A stretch of 41,104 nt of DNA, from the NCBI GenBank assembly GCA_963558565.1, contig CAUWGX010000016.1, positions 1 to 41,104 on the forward strand. The letters run 5' to 3'. A model generated the notes under the pieces. It had not been told where the DNA came from, searched no databases, and saw only the letters and a program-made list of their open reading frames with translations. A program made the position numbers and the translations under genes. The stretch is from Atopostipes sp963558565 (GTDB lineage: Bacteria; Bacillota; Bacilli; Lactobacillales; Carnobacteriaceae_A). Below are positions 24,042-32,470 of this stretch, one piece after another (the stretch's first letter is position 1; every line of letters starts with the position of its first letter).

Positions 24042-24491
24042 ATGGAATTGCAAACGGCGTTAGATTCAGAAATTATAAAAATTAATTTACAAGCGTTAAA
24101 TAAACAAGAGGTTTTCGAAAAATTAGCAGAACTTTTATATGACAATAATTATATTTTAAATGTCGATAAATTTATAGAAGATGTATACAACAGAGAGGGA
24201 CAGGGTACAACAGGAATTGGAAATTATATTGCTATCCCACATGCGAAAAGTTCCTATGTCAATAAACCAGGTGTAGCGATAGGGGTTTTAAATGAAGAAA
24301 TTGAATGGGAAACATTAGACGACAATGGCGTAAAAGTTATTATCTTATTTGCTGTCACGGACAATAATGAAGGAGCTGAAGATTATTTAAAATTATTAGC
24401 AACGTTTGCAAAAAAACTAGGTAATGACGAAGTTGTTGATTCCTTATTAGAGGCTAGTACTGTTGAACAAATAATAGAATCTTTTAATTAA
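24042..24491 (+). CDS. PTS EIIA, fructose family (transport copy)
   Basis: This 149-residue EIIA-2 protein has His67 in YIAIPHAKS and the conserved NREGQGTTGIGNYIAIPH stretch. It would receive phosphate from HPr and pass it to the EIIB encoded next. It has a strong ribosome site (AAGGAGATAATAGC). It is the second EIIA in a row and closer to the classic FruA-type sequence than the first. Confidence 0.88.
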   Translation: MELQTALDSEIIKINLQALNKQEVFEKLAELLYDNNYILNVDKFIEDVYNREGQGTTGIGNYIAIPHAKSSYVNKPGVAIGVLNEEIEWETLDDNGVKVIILFAVTDNNEGAEDYLKLLATFAKKLGNDEVVDSLLEASTVEQIIESFN

Positions 24492-24517
24492 TAATTAAAT
24501 ACCGAGGAGGAATTGAA

Positions 24518-24826
24518 ATGAAAATAGTAGGCGTTGCAGCATGTGCAATGGGTGTGGCCCATACGTATATAGCACAAGAAAAATTAGAAAATGCAGCTAA
24601 AAAAGCAGGACATGACATAAAAATCGAAACGCAAGGGACTATTGGGAAAGAAAACGGACTCACTAAGGAAGAAATTGAAAATGCAGATATTGTGTTATTA
24701 GCAATTGATATAACACTGTCAGATCGTGGACGATTTGCAAATAAGCGTATTATCCAAGTACCGACGGACGTAGCTATTAAATCTCCAAATAAATTAATAA
24801 AAAAAGCAGAGGAAGTTTTAGCATAA
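24518..24826 (+). CDS. PTS EIIB, fructose family
   Basis: This 102-residue EIIB of the fructose family has the phosphocysteine Cys9 in AACAMGVAHTYIAQE. The usual family motif is CPTGIAHT; here the residues after Cys are Ala-Met, which is uncommon. KIETQGTIGKENGLT and ADIVLLAIDI are family-typical. It would accept phosphate from EIIA and phosphorylate the incoming sugar bound by EIIC. The ribosome site is GAGGAGG. Confidence 0.88.
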   Translation: MKIVGVAACAMGVAHTYIAQEKLENAAKKAGHDIKIETQGTIGKENGLTKEEIENADIVLLAIDITLSDRGRFANKRIIQVPTDVAIKSPNKLIKKAEEVLA

Positions 24827-24853
24827 AATATTGTTTAGAAAGAAGAGGTAAAA

Positions 24854-25954
24854 ATGGATAATATTAAAAAGATTAATTTAAAAGAAGATTTGTTGACAGC
24901 GATTTCTTATTTAATTCCAATAGTATCAGGTTCAGGTTTTTTAATTGCGATTGGTAATGCTCTGGGTGGTGATGCTTCTATAGATCTAATCCAAGATACA
25001 TTTAGCATTTGGGATGCATTCTCTGTAATTGGAGCTGCTGGATTAGGCTTATTACCAGTCATTATATCTACTGGTATTGCTTTTTCGATAGCGGAAAAGC
25101 CTGGTATTGCTCCTGGATTCATTATTGGATTGACTGCTAATGCTGTTGGAGCAGGTTTCATCGGGGGTATTTTAGGTGGATACATTGCAGGATACCTAGT
25201 TTTATCATTAAGAAAATATTTAAAAGTCCCTGATTGGGCAAAAGCATTAATGCCTTTGTTAATTATTCCTTTTGTTGGTTCTCTAATTGGTGGATTAATA
25301 ATGGTATATATAATTGGTGCTCCAGTAACTTGGCTGACAGAATTGTTAACAAATTTCCTCGTTAATTTAAACACTTCGTCTAGATTAGTTTTCGGTTCTA
25401 TAGTTGGTATTTTTAGTGGTATTGATTATGGCGGACCAATCAATAAAACAGTTTTTGCATTTGTTTTAACTTTGCAAGCTGAGGGGATAAATGAACCGAT
25501 TACTGCACTACAATTAATAAATACTGCAACGCCTATTGGTTTCGGCTTAGCACATTTATTTGGGAAAATGGTTAATAAACGAATCTATTCTAATTTTGAA
25601 GTAGAAACTTTAAAATCAGCAGTTCCAATGGGAGTTGTAAATATTGTTGAGGGTGTCATCCCATTAGTTATGAATGATATTGTACGAGGAGTTTTTGCTA
25701 CGGCTGTGGGTGGTGCTGTAGGTGGAGCAGTTTCGTTGACACTAGGTGCTGATGCTACTGTGCCTTTTGGTGGATTTTTGATGTTGCCTACAATGTCTAG
25801 ACCATGGGCAGGTGTGCTAGCTTTATTAGCAAATATATTGGTAACTGCTTTAACTTTAGTAATTATCAAGAAACCAATAGTGGAAGAAGACATGAATATT
25901 GAGTTGGAAACTGAAGAAGATGATATTGATGTAGATGATATTCAGATATTTTAA
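24854..25954 (+). CDS. PTS EIIC, fructose family permease
   Basis: This 366-residue membrane permease has about ten hydrophobic segments. The N-terminal LLTAISYLIPIVSGSGFLIA and the conserved FSIAEKPGIAPGFIIGL and IDYGGPINKTVFAF segments are diagnostic for the FruA-type IIC domain. It is a stand-alone IIC, with EIIA and EIIB on separate genes just upstream. It ends with a short acidic cytoplasmic tail. The substrate is not readable from the permease, but the following AlsE-type epimerase and transketolase point to a ketose or pentitol that enters as a 6- or 5-phosphate. Confidence 0.9.
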   Translation: MDNIKKINLKEDLLTAISYLIPIVSGSGFLIAIGNALGGDASIDLIQDTFSIWDAFSVIGAAGLGLLPVIISTGIAFSIAEKPGIAPGFIIGLTANAVGAGFIGGILGGYIAGYLVLSLRKYLKVPDWAKALMPLLIIPFVGSLIGGLIMVYIIGAPVTWLTELLTNFLVNLNTSSRLVFGSIVGIFSGIDYGGPINKTVFAFVLTLQAEGINEPITALQLINTATPIGFGLAHLFGKMVNKRIYSNFEVETLKSAVPMGVVNIVEGVIPLVMNDIVRGVFATAVGGAVGGAVSLTLGADATVPFGGFLMLPTMSRPWAGVLALLANILVTALTLVIIKKPIVEEDMNIELETEEDDIDVDDIQIF

Positions 25955-26000
25955 TTTATTTTTATAATAAATAGCTGAATAAAATATAGGAGGAATATTT

Positions 26001-26690
26001 TTGAAGAAAGTACAATTTTCACCATCACTAATGACAATGGATTTATATAAGTTTAATGAACAAATATCTTTTTTAAATGATAAAGTGGATTCTTATCATG
26101 TAGATATAATGGATGGACACTACGTGCCTAATCTCACACTGTCTCCCTGGTTTATAGAAGAATTAAGAAACGTAACTGATTTACCTATCTCTGCACATTT
26201 AATGGTGACAGATCCTGCATTTTGGGTTCAAGAATTAATCGATATAAAGACTGAATATATTTGTATACATGCAGAAGTTTTAGACGGGCTAGCTTTTCGA
26301 TTGATTGACCAGATTCATGATGCAGGATTGAAAGCTGGTGTTGTTTTAAATCCAGAGACGAGTATAGAAGCAATTTACTCTTATATTCATTTAGTCGATA
26401 AAGTTACGATTATGACTGTAGATCCTGGTTTTGCTGGTCAACGTTTTATTGATGAAACTTTAAATAAAATTGTAGATTTAAGAGAATTAAGAGAGGAATA
26501 TAATTATAATTATCTCATTGAAATGGATGGTTCTTCAAATAGAAAAACTTTCAAAAAAATTCATGAAGCTAATCCTGATATTTATATAGTAGGAAGAAGC
26601 GGGTTATTTGGTCTAAAGGCAGATATAGAAAAATCTTGGAATGAAATGGTAACAGATTTCCAAGAAATGACTGGAGAAAGTATAAATTAA
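26001..26690 (+). CDS. alsE: AlsE-like D-allulose-6-phosphate/ribulose-phosphate 3-epimerase
   Basis: This 229-residue TIM barrel of the ribulose-phosphate 3-epimerase family has the metal and catalytic segments FSPSLMTMDLYKF, YHVDIMDGHYVPNLTLSP, AHLMV, MTVDPGFAGQRF and EMDGS. The MTMDL, NLTLSP and GLFG features fit the AlsE (D-allulose-6-phosphate) branch better than the housekeeping Rpe. It would convert allulose-6-P to fructose-6-P, or act on a pentulose phosphate. The start is a TTG with AGGAGG 7 nt upstream. It lies between the PTS and transketolase genes and is clearly in the same operon. The choice of allulose over a pentulose is inference. Confidence 0.8.
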   Translation: MKKVQFSPSLMTMDLYKFNEQISFLNDKVDSYHVDIMDGHYVPNLTLSPWFIEELRNVTDLPISAHLMVTDPAFWVQELIDIKTEYICIHAEVLDGLAFRLIDQIHDAGLKAGVVLNPETSIEAIYSYIHLVDKVTIMTVDPGFAGQRFIDETLNKIVDLRELREEYNYNYLIEMDGSSNRKTFKKIHEANPDIYIVGRSGLFGLKADIEKSWNEMVTDFQEMTGESIN

Positions 26691-26704
26691 ACAGGAGGAA
26701 TAAT

Positions 26705-28699
26705 TTGTTTGATAATATTGATCAATTAGCAGTAAATACGATTAGAACTTTGAGTATGGATGCTGTAGAAGCTGCAAACTCGGGACATCCTGGCTTACCA
26801 ATGGGTGCAGCGCCAATGGCCTATACATTATGGGCCAAGCATTATAATACTAACCCCAAAAATTCACAATGGTTTAACAGGGATCGTTTTGTTTTATCGG
26901 CAGGCCATGGCTCTGCGATGTTATATAGCTTGCTACATTTATCGGGTTATGATGTTTCAATTAATGACTTAAAAGATTTTCGACAGCTAGGAAGCAAGAT
27001 GCCAGGACACCCTGAAGTTCATTTAACGGATGGAGTGGAAGCAACGACTGGACCACTTGGTCAAGGAATCGCCAATGGTGTAGGTATGGCGATGGCAGAA
27101 GCTCATTTAGCTGCGACTTTCAATAAAGAGAATTTTCTAGTGGTTGATCACTATACATATGTTTTATGTAGTGATGGTGATTTACAAGAAGGAATTTCTC
27201 ATGAAGCTGCGAGCTTAGCAGGACATTTGAAACTTGGTAAACTAATTATGCTTTATGATTCCAATGATGTTCAATTGGATGGACCAACTGACAAAGCATT
27301 TAGCGAAGATATTCATAAGCGATTTGAAGCGTATGGTTGGGATTATGATTATGTAGAAGACGGAAATAATATAACAGATATTCATGAAGCGATTGAAAAA
27401 GCAAAAAAAGTTACGGATAAACCAACAATCATTGAAATTCGTACAGAAATTGGCTATGGGGCTGAAAATTCGGGAACAGCTGAAGTGCACGGAGCTCCTT
27501 TAGGCCCAGATGGTATAGCTTTCGCGAAAAAAAGTTACAAATGGAAAGAAAAAGATTTCTTTGTTCCTGAAGAAGTCTACGACCGATTTAATGAGAATAT
27601 TGTTGACAAAAGTCAAAAACTCGAAGAAGACTGGAACCAATTACTAGAAGATTATAAAAAGGAATTTCCAGAGTTAGCTGAACAGTTTGAACAAGCCATC
27701 AGTAATAAACTTCCAAAAGGTTGGGAAGAAAGCTTACCTACATATGAAGAAGGTACAGATGGTGTAGCCACCCGTTCAGTAAGCGGAGAAGTCATTAATG
27801 CGATTGCTGAAAGAGTGCCAAACTTTTGGGGTGGATCAGCAGACTTATCAGGATCCAATAAAACAATGATTGATAGTGCTGAAGATTTTTCGTCCGATAA
27901 TTATGCTGGAAAGAATATTTGGTATGGAGTGCGTGAACACGCGATGGCTTCTGCTTTAAATGGTATTCTACTCCACGGTGGTACGAAATCGTTTGTTTCT
28001 ACCTTCTTTGTATTTTCGGATTACTTACGTCCAGCAGTTCGTTTAGCAGCATTATCAAAAATACCGGCAATTTATGTTTTGACGCATGATTCAGTTGCGG
28101 TGGGAGAAGATGGACCAACGCATGAGCCGATTGAACAGTTATCCAGTTATCGAGGAATGCCGAATGTAACCATGATGCGTCCAGCAGATGCAAATGAAGT
28201 AGCAGCGGCTTGGAAAGTCGCCTTAGAGTCTAAAGACCGTCCCACTTTATTAGCTTTAACTCGTCAAGATGTTCCAGTATTACCGAATACAGAAAATTTA
28301 GCATCAGAAAATGTTGAAAAAGGAGCTTATGTATTATCACCAGCAAAAGGTGAGACAGAAGGTCTGCTCCTAGCAACAGGCTCTGAAGTTCAACTAGCTA
28401 TCAAAGCACAAGAAGAATTACTTGAGAAGGGATATGATGTAGCAGTAGTTTCTATGCCAAGTTTAGAATTATTCGAGCTGCAGTCTGATGAATACAAAGA
28501 GACTGTTTTACCTGAAAAAGTGAAAAAACGAGTGGCCATTGAAATGGGCGCTTCATTTGGTTGGCATCGCTATGTTGGAGCAGATGGAAAAATTATTGGG
28601 ATTGATCGCTTCGGAGAAAGTGGTAAAGGCGAAGAAGTTATAGAATACTTAGGGTTTACAGTGGAGAATGTAGTGAAGGAATATCTAACGTTAATTTGA
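26705..28699 (+). CDS. tkt: transketolase
   Basis: This full-length 664-residue thiamine-diphosphate enzyme carries AANSGHPGLPMGAAPMAY near the N-terminus, the TPP motif SDGDLQEGISHEAASLAG, then VHGAPLG, WGGSADLSGSN, VREHAMASALNG and GEDGPTHEPIEQ. It moves two-carbon units in the non-oxidative pentose phosphate pathway. The TTG start has AGGAGGA just upstream. An operon-linked copy beside a sugar PTS and epimerase suggests a dedicated second transketolase for growth on a sugar that enters as a pentulose or ketohexose phosphate. The genome probably has a housekeeping copy elsewhere, which cannot be checked here. Confidence 0.95.
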   Translation: MFDNIDQLAVNTIRTLSMDAVEAANSGHPGLPMGAAPMAYTLWAKHYNTNPKNSQWFNRDRFVLSAGHGSAMLYSLLHLSGYDVSINDLKDFRQLGSKMPGHPEVHLTDGVEATTGPLGQGIANGVGMAMAEAHLAATFNKENFLVVDHYTYVLCSDGDLQEGISHEAASLAGHLKLGKLIMLYDSNDVQLDGPTDKAFSEDIHKRFEAYGWDYDYVEDGNNITDIHEAIEKAKKVTDKPTIIEIRTEIGYGAENSGTAEVHGAPLGPDGIAFAKKSYKWKEKDFFVPEEVYDRFNENIVDKSQKLEEDWNQLLEDYKKEFPELAEQFEQAISNKLPKGWEESLPTYEEGTDGVATRSVSGEVINAIAERVPNFWGGSADLSGSNKTMIDSAEDFSSDNYAGKNIWYGVREHAMASALNGILLHGGTKSFVSTFFVFSDYLRPAVRLAALSKIPAIYVLTHDSVAVGEDGPTHEPIEQLSSYRGMPNVTMMRPADANEVAAAWKVALESKDRPTLLALTRQDVPVLPNTENLASENVEKGAYVLSPAKGETEGLLLATGSEVQLAIKAQEELLEKGYDVAVVSMPSLELFELQSDEYKETVLPEKVKKRVAIEMGASFGWHRYVGADGKIIGIDRFGESGKGEEVIEYLGFTVENVVKEYLTLI

Positions 28700-28823
28700 A
28701 TAAGATAAACTGAATAAATTATTAAGCAATCAAATTATTATGTTTTTTTAAGCGTTTATTATTTTGAAACATTTCTGGAGCCTAAAAATATTGGAAATAT
28801 TTTTTCTAGGATCTTATAAAAGA

Positions 28824-28877
28824 AAAATAACCAGAGATTAAAGATGTGCACAATAAGCATTTATCTCTGGTTATTTT
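28824..28877 (+). terminator. bidirectional terminator between convergent operons
   Basis: A 15-bp stem (AAAATAACCAGAGAT at 28824-28838, complement at 28863-28877) has a 24-nt loop. Its A/T ends let it work both for the transketolase operon and for the convergent minus-strand eda/rpiR transcript. Confidence 0.85.
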
Positions 28878-28923
28878 CTTTAATGGGGAAATTTATTAAA
28901 CTAGCATTTTATTTTTTAGTTCT

Positions 28924-28989
28924 TTACACTAATGAATTAATTCGTTCAACTTCTTCATAGATTTTGTCTTCTAGTTCTTTATCATTCAT
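28924..28989 (-). other. 21-codon ORF at the end of the eda remnant
   Basis: MNDKELEDKIYEEVERINSLV starts at a TAATG overlap with the stop of the broken eda gene. It could be the start of a lost downstream gene of a sugar-acid operon, cut short before the terminator, or a genuine micro-ORF. It is not recognised. Confidence 0.3.
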
Positions 28990-29538
28990 TATAAATTGCC
29001 CCCAACTGCTATAAAATGATCATTAGTTAAAAAATCTTCGAAATTACCTTCATTTACACCACCTGTTGGTAAAAATTGGATATCGTAAAAAGGATCACTG
29101 AGAGCCTTAACAACGGATAATCCTTCAATCAATTCTGCTGGGAATAATTTGAAGATGGATAAGTTTGCTTCACTAATTTTTTTGAATTTCATTTGGCGCT
29201 AAAATACCTGATGTGATTGGAATGACATTACTTATTGCAAATTTAACAACATCTGAATCATAACCTGGCGAAACTAAGAATTGAGCTCCTGCTTTTATTG
29301 TTTGTTTAACTTCTTTAACAGTTCTAACTGTACCAGCTTCAAAAATCACACCCGTAATAGTTGAATATCCTTCAATTACTTTTACTGCTAGATTACTTCG
29401 AAACGCAACTTCTACTATTTCAATATTACTTTTTTCAATTAACGTTTTGATATTTTCAATCGTTTCATTATTTTCTAAAATAATAATCGGAAATAATTTA
29501 GTTTCTTCTAGTGCTTTTTTATAGCCTTCTGAGGTTAT
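28989..29538 (-). pseudogene. eda: KDPG/KHG aldolase, frameshifted and without start codon
   Basis: The remnant reads GYKKALEETKLFPIIILEN, then VEVAFRSN, ITGVIFEAGTVRTVKEVKQ and GAQFLVSPGYDSD. After a frameshift at a 7-base homopolymer (29177-29183) it resumes with FKLFPAELI and FLPTGGVN, ending AVGGNL. These are class I KDPG aldolase segments (FKLFPA, PTGG), although the usual Schiff-base lysine context is split across the break. The frame begins right after the RpiR stop with ATA where an ATG would be expected, and there is no ribosome site. Both lesions argue for inactivity. Loss of this enzyme would close the Entner-Doudoroff-type exit of the sugar-acid pathway encoded on the other strand. 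Confidence 0.8.
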
Positions 29539-29544
29539 AGTCTA

Positions 29545-30405
29545 TTAATCTAATACTTTTCGAATATTTTGTATGGAAGTTGTGCTTTTATCTTTATCTT
29601 TTAATAATAATGATACATATAAAATATCGATTACTGTAATATACACAATTTGAGAATTTAATGCTTCGGATTTAAATAAAGATTCTTTTGAATAAATAAT
29701 GAAATACGCATCGGCATATTGAATTAACTCACAAAAAGGGTTTCCGGTTAAAACGATTACTTTTGCATCATATTCATGAGCAGTTTGTGCAATTTTAATC
29801 GTTTCTTCAGTTTCTCCAGAATGTGAGAAAAGAATAATTGTATCTTTTTCTGTAAACTTTGTTGCTGTACTTAACTGCATATGGTAATCCGCATTGTATA
29901 CAGTACGAATTGGTGCACGAATAAACTTATGGTAAGAGTTAAATGCTAAAGTAGAAGACCCTCCCTGTCCTGCAAAATGAAGTAACTCTGTATTATTTAA
30001 AATATTAATGGCATTTTCTAATTGTTCTTGATCAATTTCAGAAACCAATTTTTCTAAAAGTAGAATATTCGATTGAACAATTTTATCGGTTACTTCCATT
30101 GGTGAATCAGATGTATCAATATCAGAAAAAACAGTAATCTTTCTTTCAGGGGTGGTTACTGGCTCTGCTTGGATATAGTTTGAAGCGACTGCTATTTTAA
30201 AATCCTGCATTCCAGAAAATCCTAATTTAACAACAAAATTATAAATAGAAGACTGCGAAATAGAAGTCTCTTCAGCCATTTGAGAAAGTGTTTTAGTTGT
30301 TACTTGATTACTTTGTTCAATAAAATATTGCGCAATTTTTGTTTCTGTTGTACTTAATTCATTTAATTTAGAAAGAATTAAGCGCTCAATAAAATTTGTT
30401 CCCAT
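29545..30405 (-). CDS. RpiR/MurR-family transcriptional regulator
   Basis: This 286-residue regulator has an N-terminal HTH_6 domain (LSTTETKIAQYFIEQ, and ETSISQSSIYNFVVKLGFSG near residues 47-66) and a C-terminal SIS sugar-phosphate-binding domain (LLHFAGQGGSSTLA, then ILFSHSGETEETI near 190). It is divergent from the 6-phosphogluconate dehydrogenase/mannose-PTS operon at 30548 and shares the intergenic region with it, so that operon is its likely target. The effector would be a sugar phosphate such as 6-phosphogluconate. The ATG follows AAAAGGGGAATTTTT. The eda remnant follows in the same transcript. Confidence 0.88.
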   Translation of the reverse strand: MGTNFIERLILSKLNELSTTETKIAQYFIEQSNQVTTKTLSQMAEETSISQSSIYNFVVKLGFSGMQDFKIAVASNYIQAEPVTTPERKITVFSDIDTSDSPMEVTDKIVQSNILLLEKLVSEIDQEQLENAINILNNTELLHFAGQGGSSTLAFNSYHKFIRAPIRTVYNADYHMQLSTATKFTEKDTIILFSHSGETEETIKIAQTAHEYDAKVIVLTGNPFCELIQYADAYFIIYSKESLFKSEALNSQIVYITVIDILYVSLLLKDKDKSTTSIQNIRKVLD

Positions 30406-30483
30406 AAAAATTCCCCTTTTTATCGTGGCAAGTTAAATTTAATTAAAGTATATTATAAAATAAAAAATAATTAATGCAAAACA

Positions 30484-30512
30484 TTGACATAAAAAAAAAT
30501 TTTTTATACAAT
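30484..30512 (+). promoter_or_regulatory. sigma-A promoter of the sugar-acid operon
   Basis: A perfect -35 TTGACA (30484-30489), a 17-bp A/T spacer and a -10 TACAAT (30507-30512) lie 36 bp before the start at 30548. The flanking region is shared with the divergent rpiR gene and probably contains its operator; no clear palindrome was found. Confidence 0.85.
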
Positions 30513-30547
30513 GAATGCGGTTACAAAATTATGGAGGGAGAAGAAAG

Positions 30548-31444
30548 ATGAAAGTGGGGTTAATTGGACTTGGAACAATGGGGCTTAACATGGCAGAAAA
30601 TTTATTGGATAAAGATCATAAAGTCCTAGGGTATGATGTGTCAGGTGAGGTACGAAAAAATGCTCAAGAAAAAAATATTGATGTATATGATTCACAAGAA
30701 AAGTTGGTAGAAGCATTAGGTGAAAATAAAATTATTTTATTAAGTACTCCAGCTGGAAAAATTACAGATATGGTTATTGAAGAACTTTCTGAATTGATGA
30801 ATAGTAATGATATTTTAATTGATACGGGAAACTCATATTATAAAGACTCAATTAAAAATTATGAAAAATTAAAAAATAAATCAATTCATTTCTTAGATTG
30901 TGGAACATCTGGAGGGATGGAGGGTTCTAGGTACGGCGCTTGTTTAATGGTTGGTGGAGAAGAAGAAATATTCAAAAAAGCAGAAGAAATTTTTCAAAAC
31001 ATTGCAACTGAAAATGGCTATCTTTACACAGGAGAACCTGGAAGTGGGCATTATGTAAAAATGGTACATAACGGAATTGAATACGGAATGATGCAAGCGA
31101 TTGGTGAAGGATTTGAAATTTTAAACGCAAGTGACTATGACTTAGATGTTGAAAAAGTTGCGGATGTTTGGTCACATGGTTCCGTTATACGGTCATGGTT
31201 GATGGAATTAACACGTGATCTATTTGCTGAAGATGCAAATTTAGAAGAAATTAAAGGAATTATTGGATCAAGTGGTACTGGAAAATGGACATTAGAAGAA
31301 GCGTTAGACTTGAAGGTACCTACACCAGTGATTAGTGCTTCAGTTAATGTTCGTTATCAATCTGAAATTACAGATAGCTACTCGGCGAGAGTAGTTGCTG
31401 GCTTGCGTCATGGGTTTGGTGGACATGCTGTCGTTGAAAAATAA
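30548..31444 (+). CDS. 6-phosphogluconate dehydrogenase, short (YqeC/GntZ-like) type
   Basis: This 298-residue enzyme has the Rossmann motif GLIGLGTMGLNMA at its start, CGTSGGMEGSRYGACLMVGG-type substrate loops (residues about 118-137), and the catalytic KMVHNGIEYGMMQ (Lys and His-Asn) near 176-188. The length matches the short, often NAD-dependent decarboxylating enzymes, in contrast to the 470-residue Gnd at 37877. It would convert 6-phosphogluconate to ribulose-5-phosphate and CO2. The start at 30548 follows GGAGGGAGAAGAAAG; an upstream in-frame start at 30515 has no ribosome site. It is the first gene of an operon carrying a mannose-family PTS, which suggests gluconate or a similar acid as substrate. 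Confidence 0.88.
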   Translation: MKVGLIGLGTMGLNMAENLLDKDHKVLGYDVSGEVRKNAQEKNIDVYDSQEKLVEALGENKIILLSTPAGKITDMVIEELSELMNSNDILIDTGNSYYKDSIKNYEKLKNKSIHFLDCGTSGGMEGSRYGACLMVGGEEEIFKKAEEIFQNIATENGYLYTGEPGSGHYVKMVHNGIEYGMMQAIGEGFEILNASDYDLDVEKVADVWSHGSVIRSWLMELTRDLFAEDANLEEIKGIIGSSGTGKWTLEEALDLKVPTPVISASVNVRYQSEITDSYSARVVAGLRHGFGGHAVVEK

Positions 31445-31456
31445 GAGAGGTAAAAA

Positions 31457-32470
31457 ATGACTCATAAAATAGCGATTGTTAATTCAAGTAGTTTTGGTAA
31501 AATTTTTCCTGATCATAATAAACGTCTAGAACAATTAGGTGAAGTGAAAAGATTCGAAGTCAATAGTGAAATTTCTGGAAAAGAATTAGCTGAATTGTTA
31601 GCAGGATATAACATTATAATTGCGAGTGTCACCCCAACATTTGGCAAGGAATTCTTTGAACATAAAGATGAAACAAAATTAATTTCACGGCATGGGATCG
31701 GTTATGATAGTATCGATATAGATGCGGCACGAGAAAATAATACGATTGTTACAATTATCCCAGCCCTTGTTGAAAGAAATGCTGTAGCGGAACTAAATGT
31801 TACAAATTTGTTAAATGTTATGCGAAAAGTTACTGAGTCACAACAAGAAGTTGTAGGAGATAAATGGGAAAATAGAGCAAACTTTGTTGGGAACGGCTTG
31901 ACGAATAAAACTGTTGGTGTCATTGGTATTGGAAATACTGGTAGTAAGATTGTTGAAATACTTAATTATGGTTTCCAATGTGAAGTTTTAGGATATGATC
32001 CGTATAAAACGCACTTAGAAATCGAACAATTTGGTGCTCGTAAAGTAGAATTAGGTGAATTATTAGAAAAATCCGAGATGATTTGCCTTGCAGCGAGTTT
32101 GAATGAAGATAATTACCACATGATATCTACCGAAGAATTTTCTAAAATGAAAGATAATGTATATATATCTAATGCAGCTCGTGGAGCTTTAATTGATGAA
32201 GAGGCAATGGTAAGCGCTCTAGAAAGCGGAAAAGTTGCTGGTTTTGCCACGGATGTTTTAGAAGAAGAGCCGGGAAGAGCTTCACATCCATATCTAAAAT
32301 TCAATAATGTTGTTATGACACCTCATATTGCTGCTTATACAATGGAATGTTTAGAAGAGATGGGAAATAAATGTGTAAGTGATTGTGAAGATATAGTTGA
32401 TGGAAAATTACCATTACGATCAGTGCAGGATAAAAGTAAATTTGTATCTAAAGGAGCATTTCAATCATGA
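31457..32470 (+). CDS. D-isomer-specific 2-hydroxyacid dehydrogenase
   Basis: This 337-residue NAD-dependent dehydrogenase of the SerA/GyaR type has the substrate Arg/Gly part LISRHGIGYDSIDIDAA, the nucleotide motif VGVIGIGNTGSKI (about 153-165), the catalytic Arg in NAARGALIDEEA, the Glu in DVLEEEPG and the His in MTPHIAAYT. It may interconvert 2-keto and 2-hydroxy forms of a sugar acid, for example 2-ketogluconate reduction. The substrate is not certain. It sits 12 bp after the short 6PGDH gene and overlaps the next dehydrogenase by 4 nt. Confidence 0.85.
   Translation: MTHKIAIVNSSSFGKIFPDHNKRLEQLGEVKRFEVNSEISGKELAELLAGYNIIIASVTPTFGKEFFEHKDETKLISRHGIGYDSIDIDAARENNTIVTIIPALVERNAVAELNVTNLLNVMRKVTESQQEVVGDKWENRANFVGNGLTNKTVGVIGIGNTGSKIVEILNYGFQCEVLGYDPYKTHLEIEQFGARKVELGELLEKSEMICLAASLNEDNYHMISTEEFSKMKDNVYISNAARGALIDEEAMVSALESGKVAGFATDVLEEEPGRASHPYLKFNNVVMTPHIAAYTMECLEEMGNKCVSDCEDIVDGKLPLRSVQDKSKFVSKGAFQS

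Noticed and set aside
24907..25893. Long minus-strand ORFs across the EIIC gene (155 and 102 codons)
   Set aside because: They are shadows of the strongly coding plus strand, with Pro/Ile/Thr-rich low-complexity translations and no ribosome sites.
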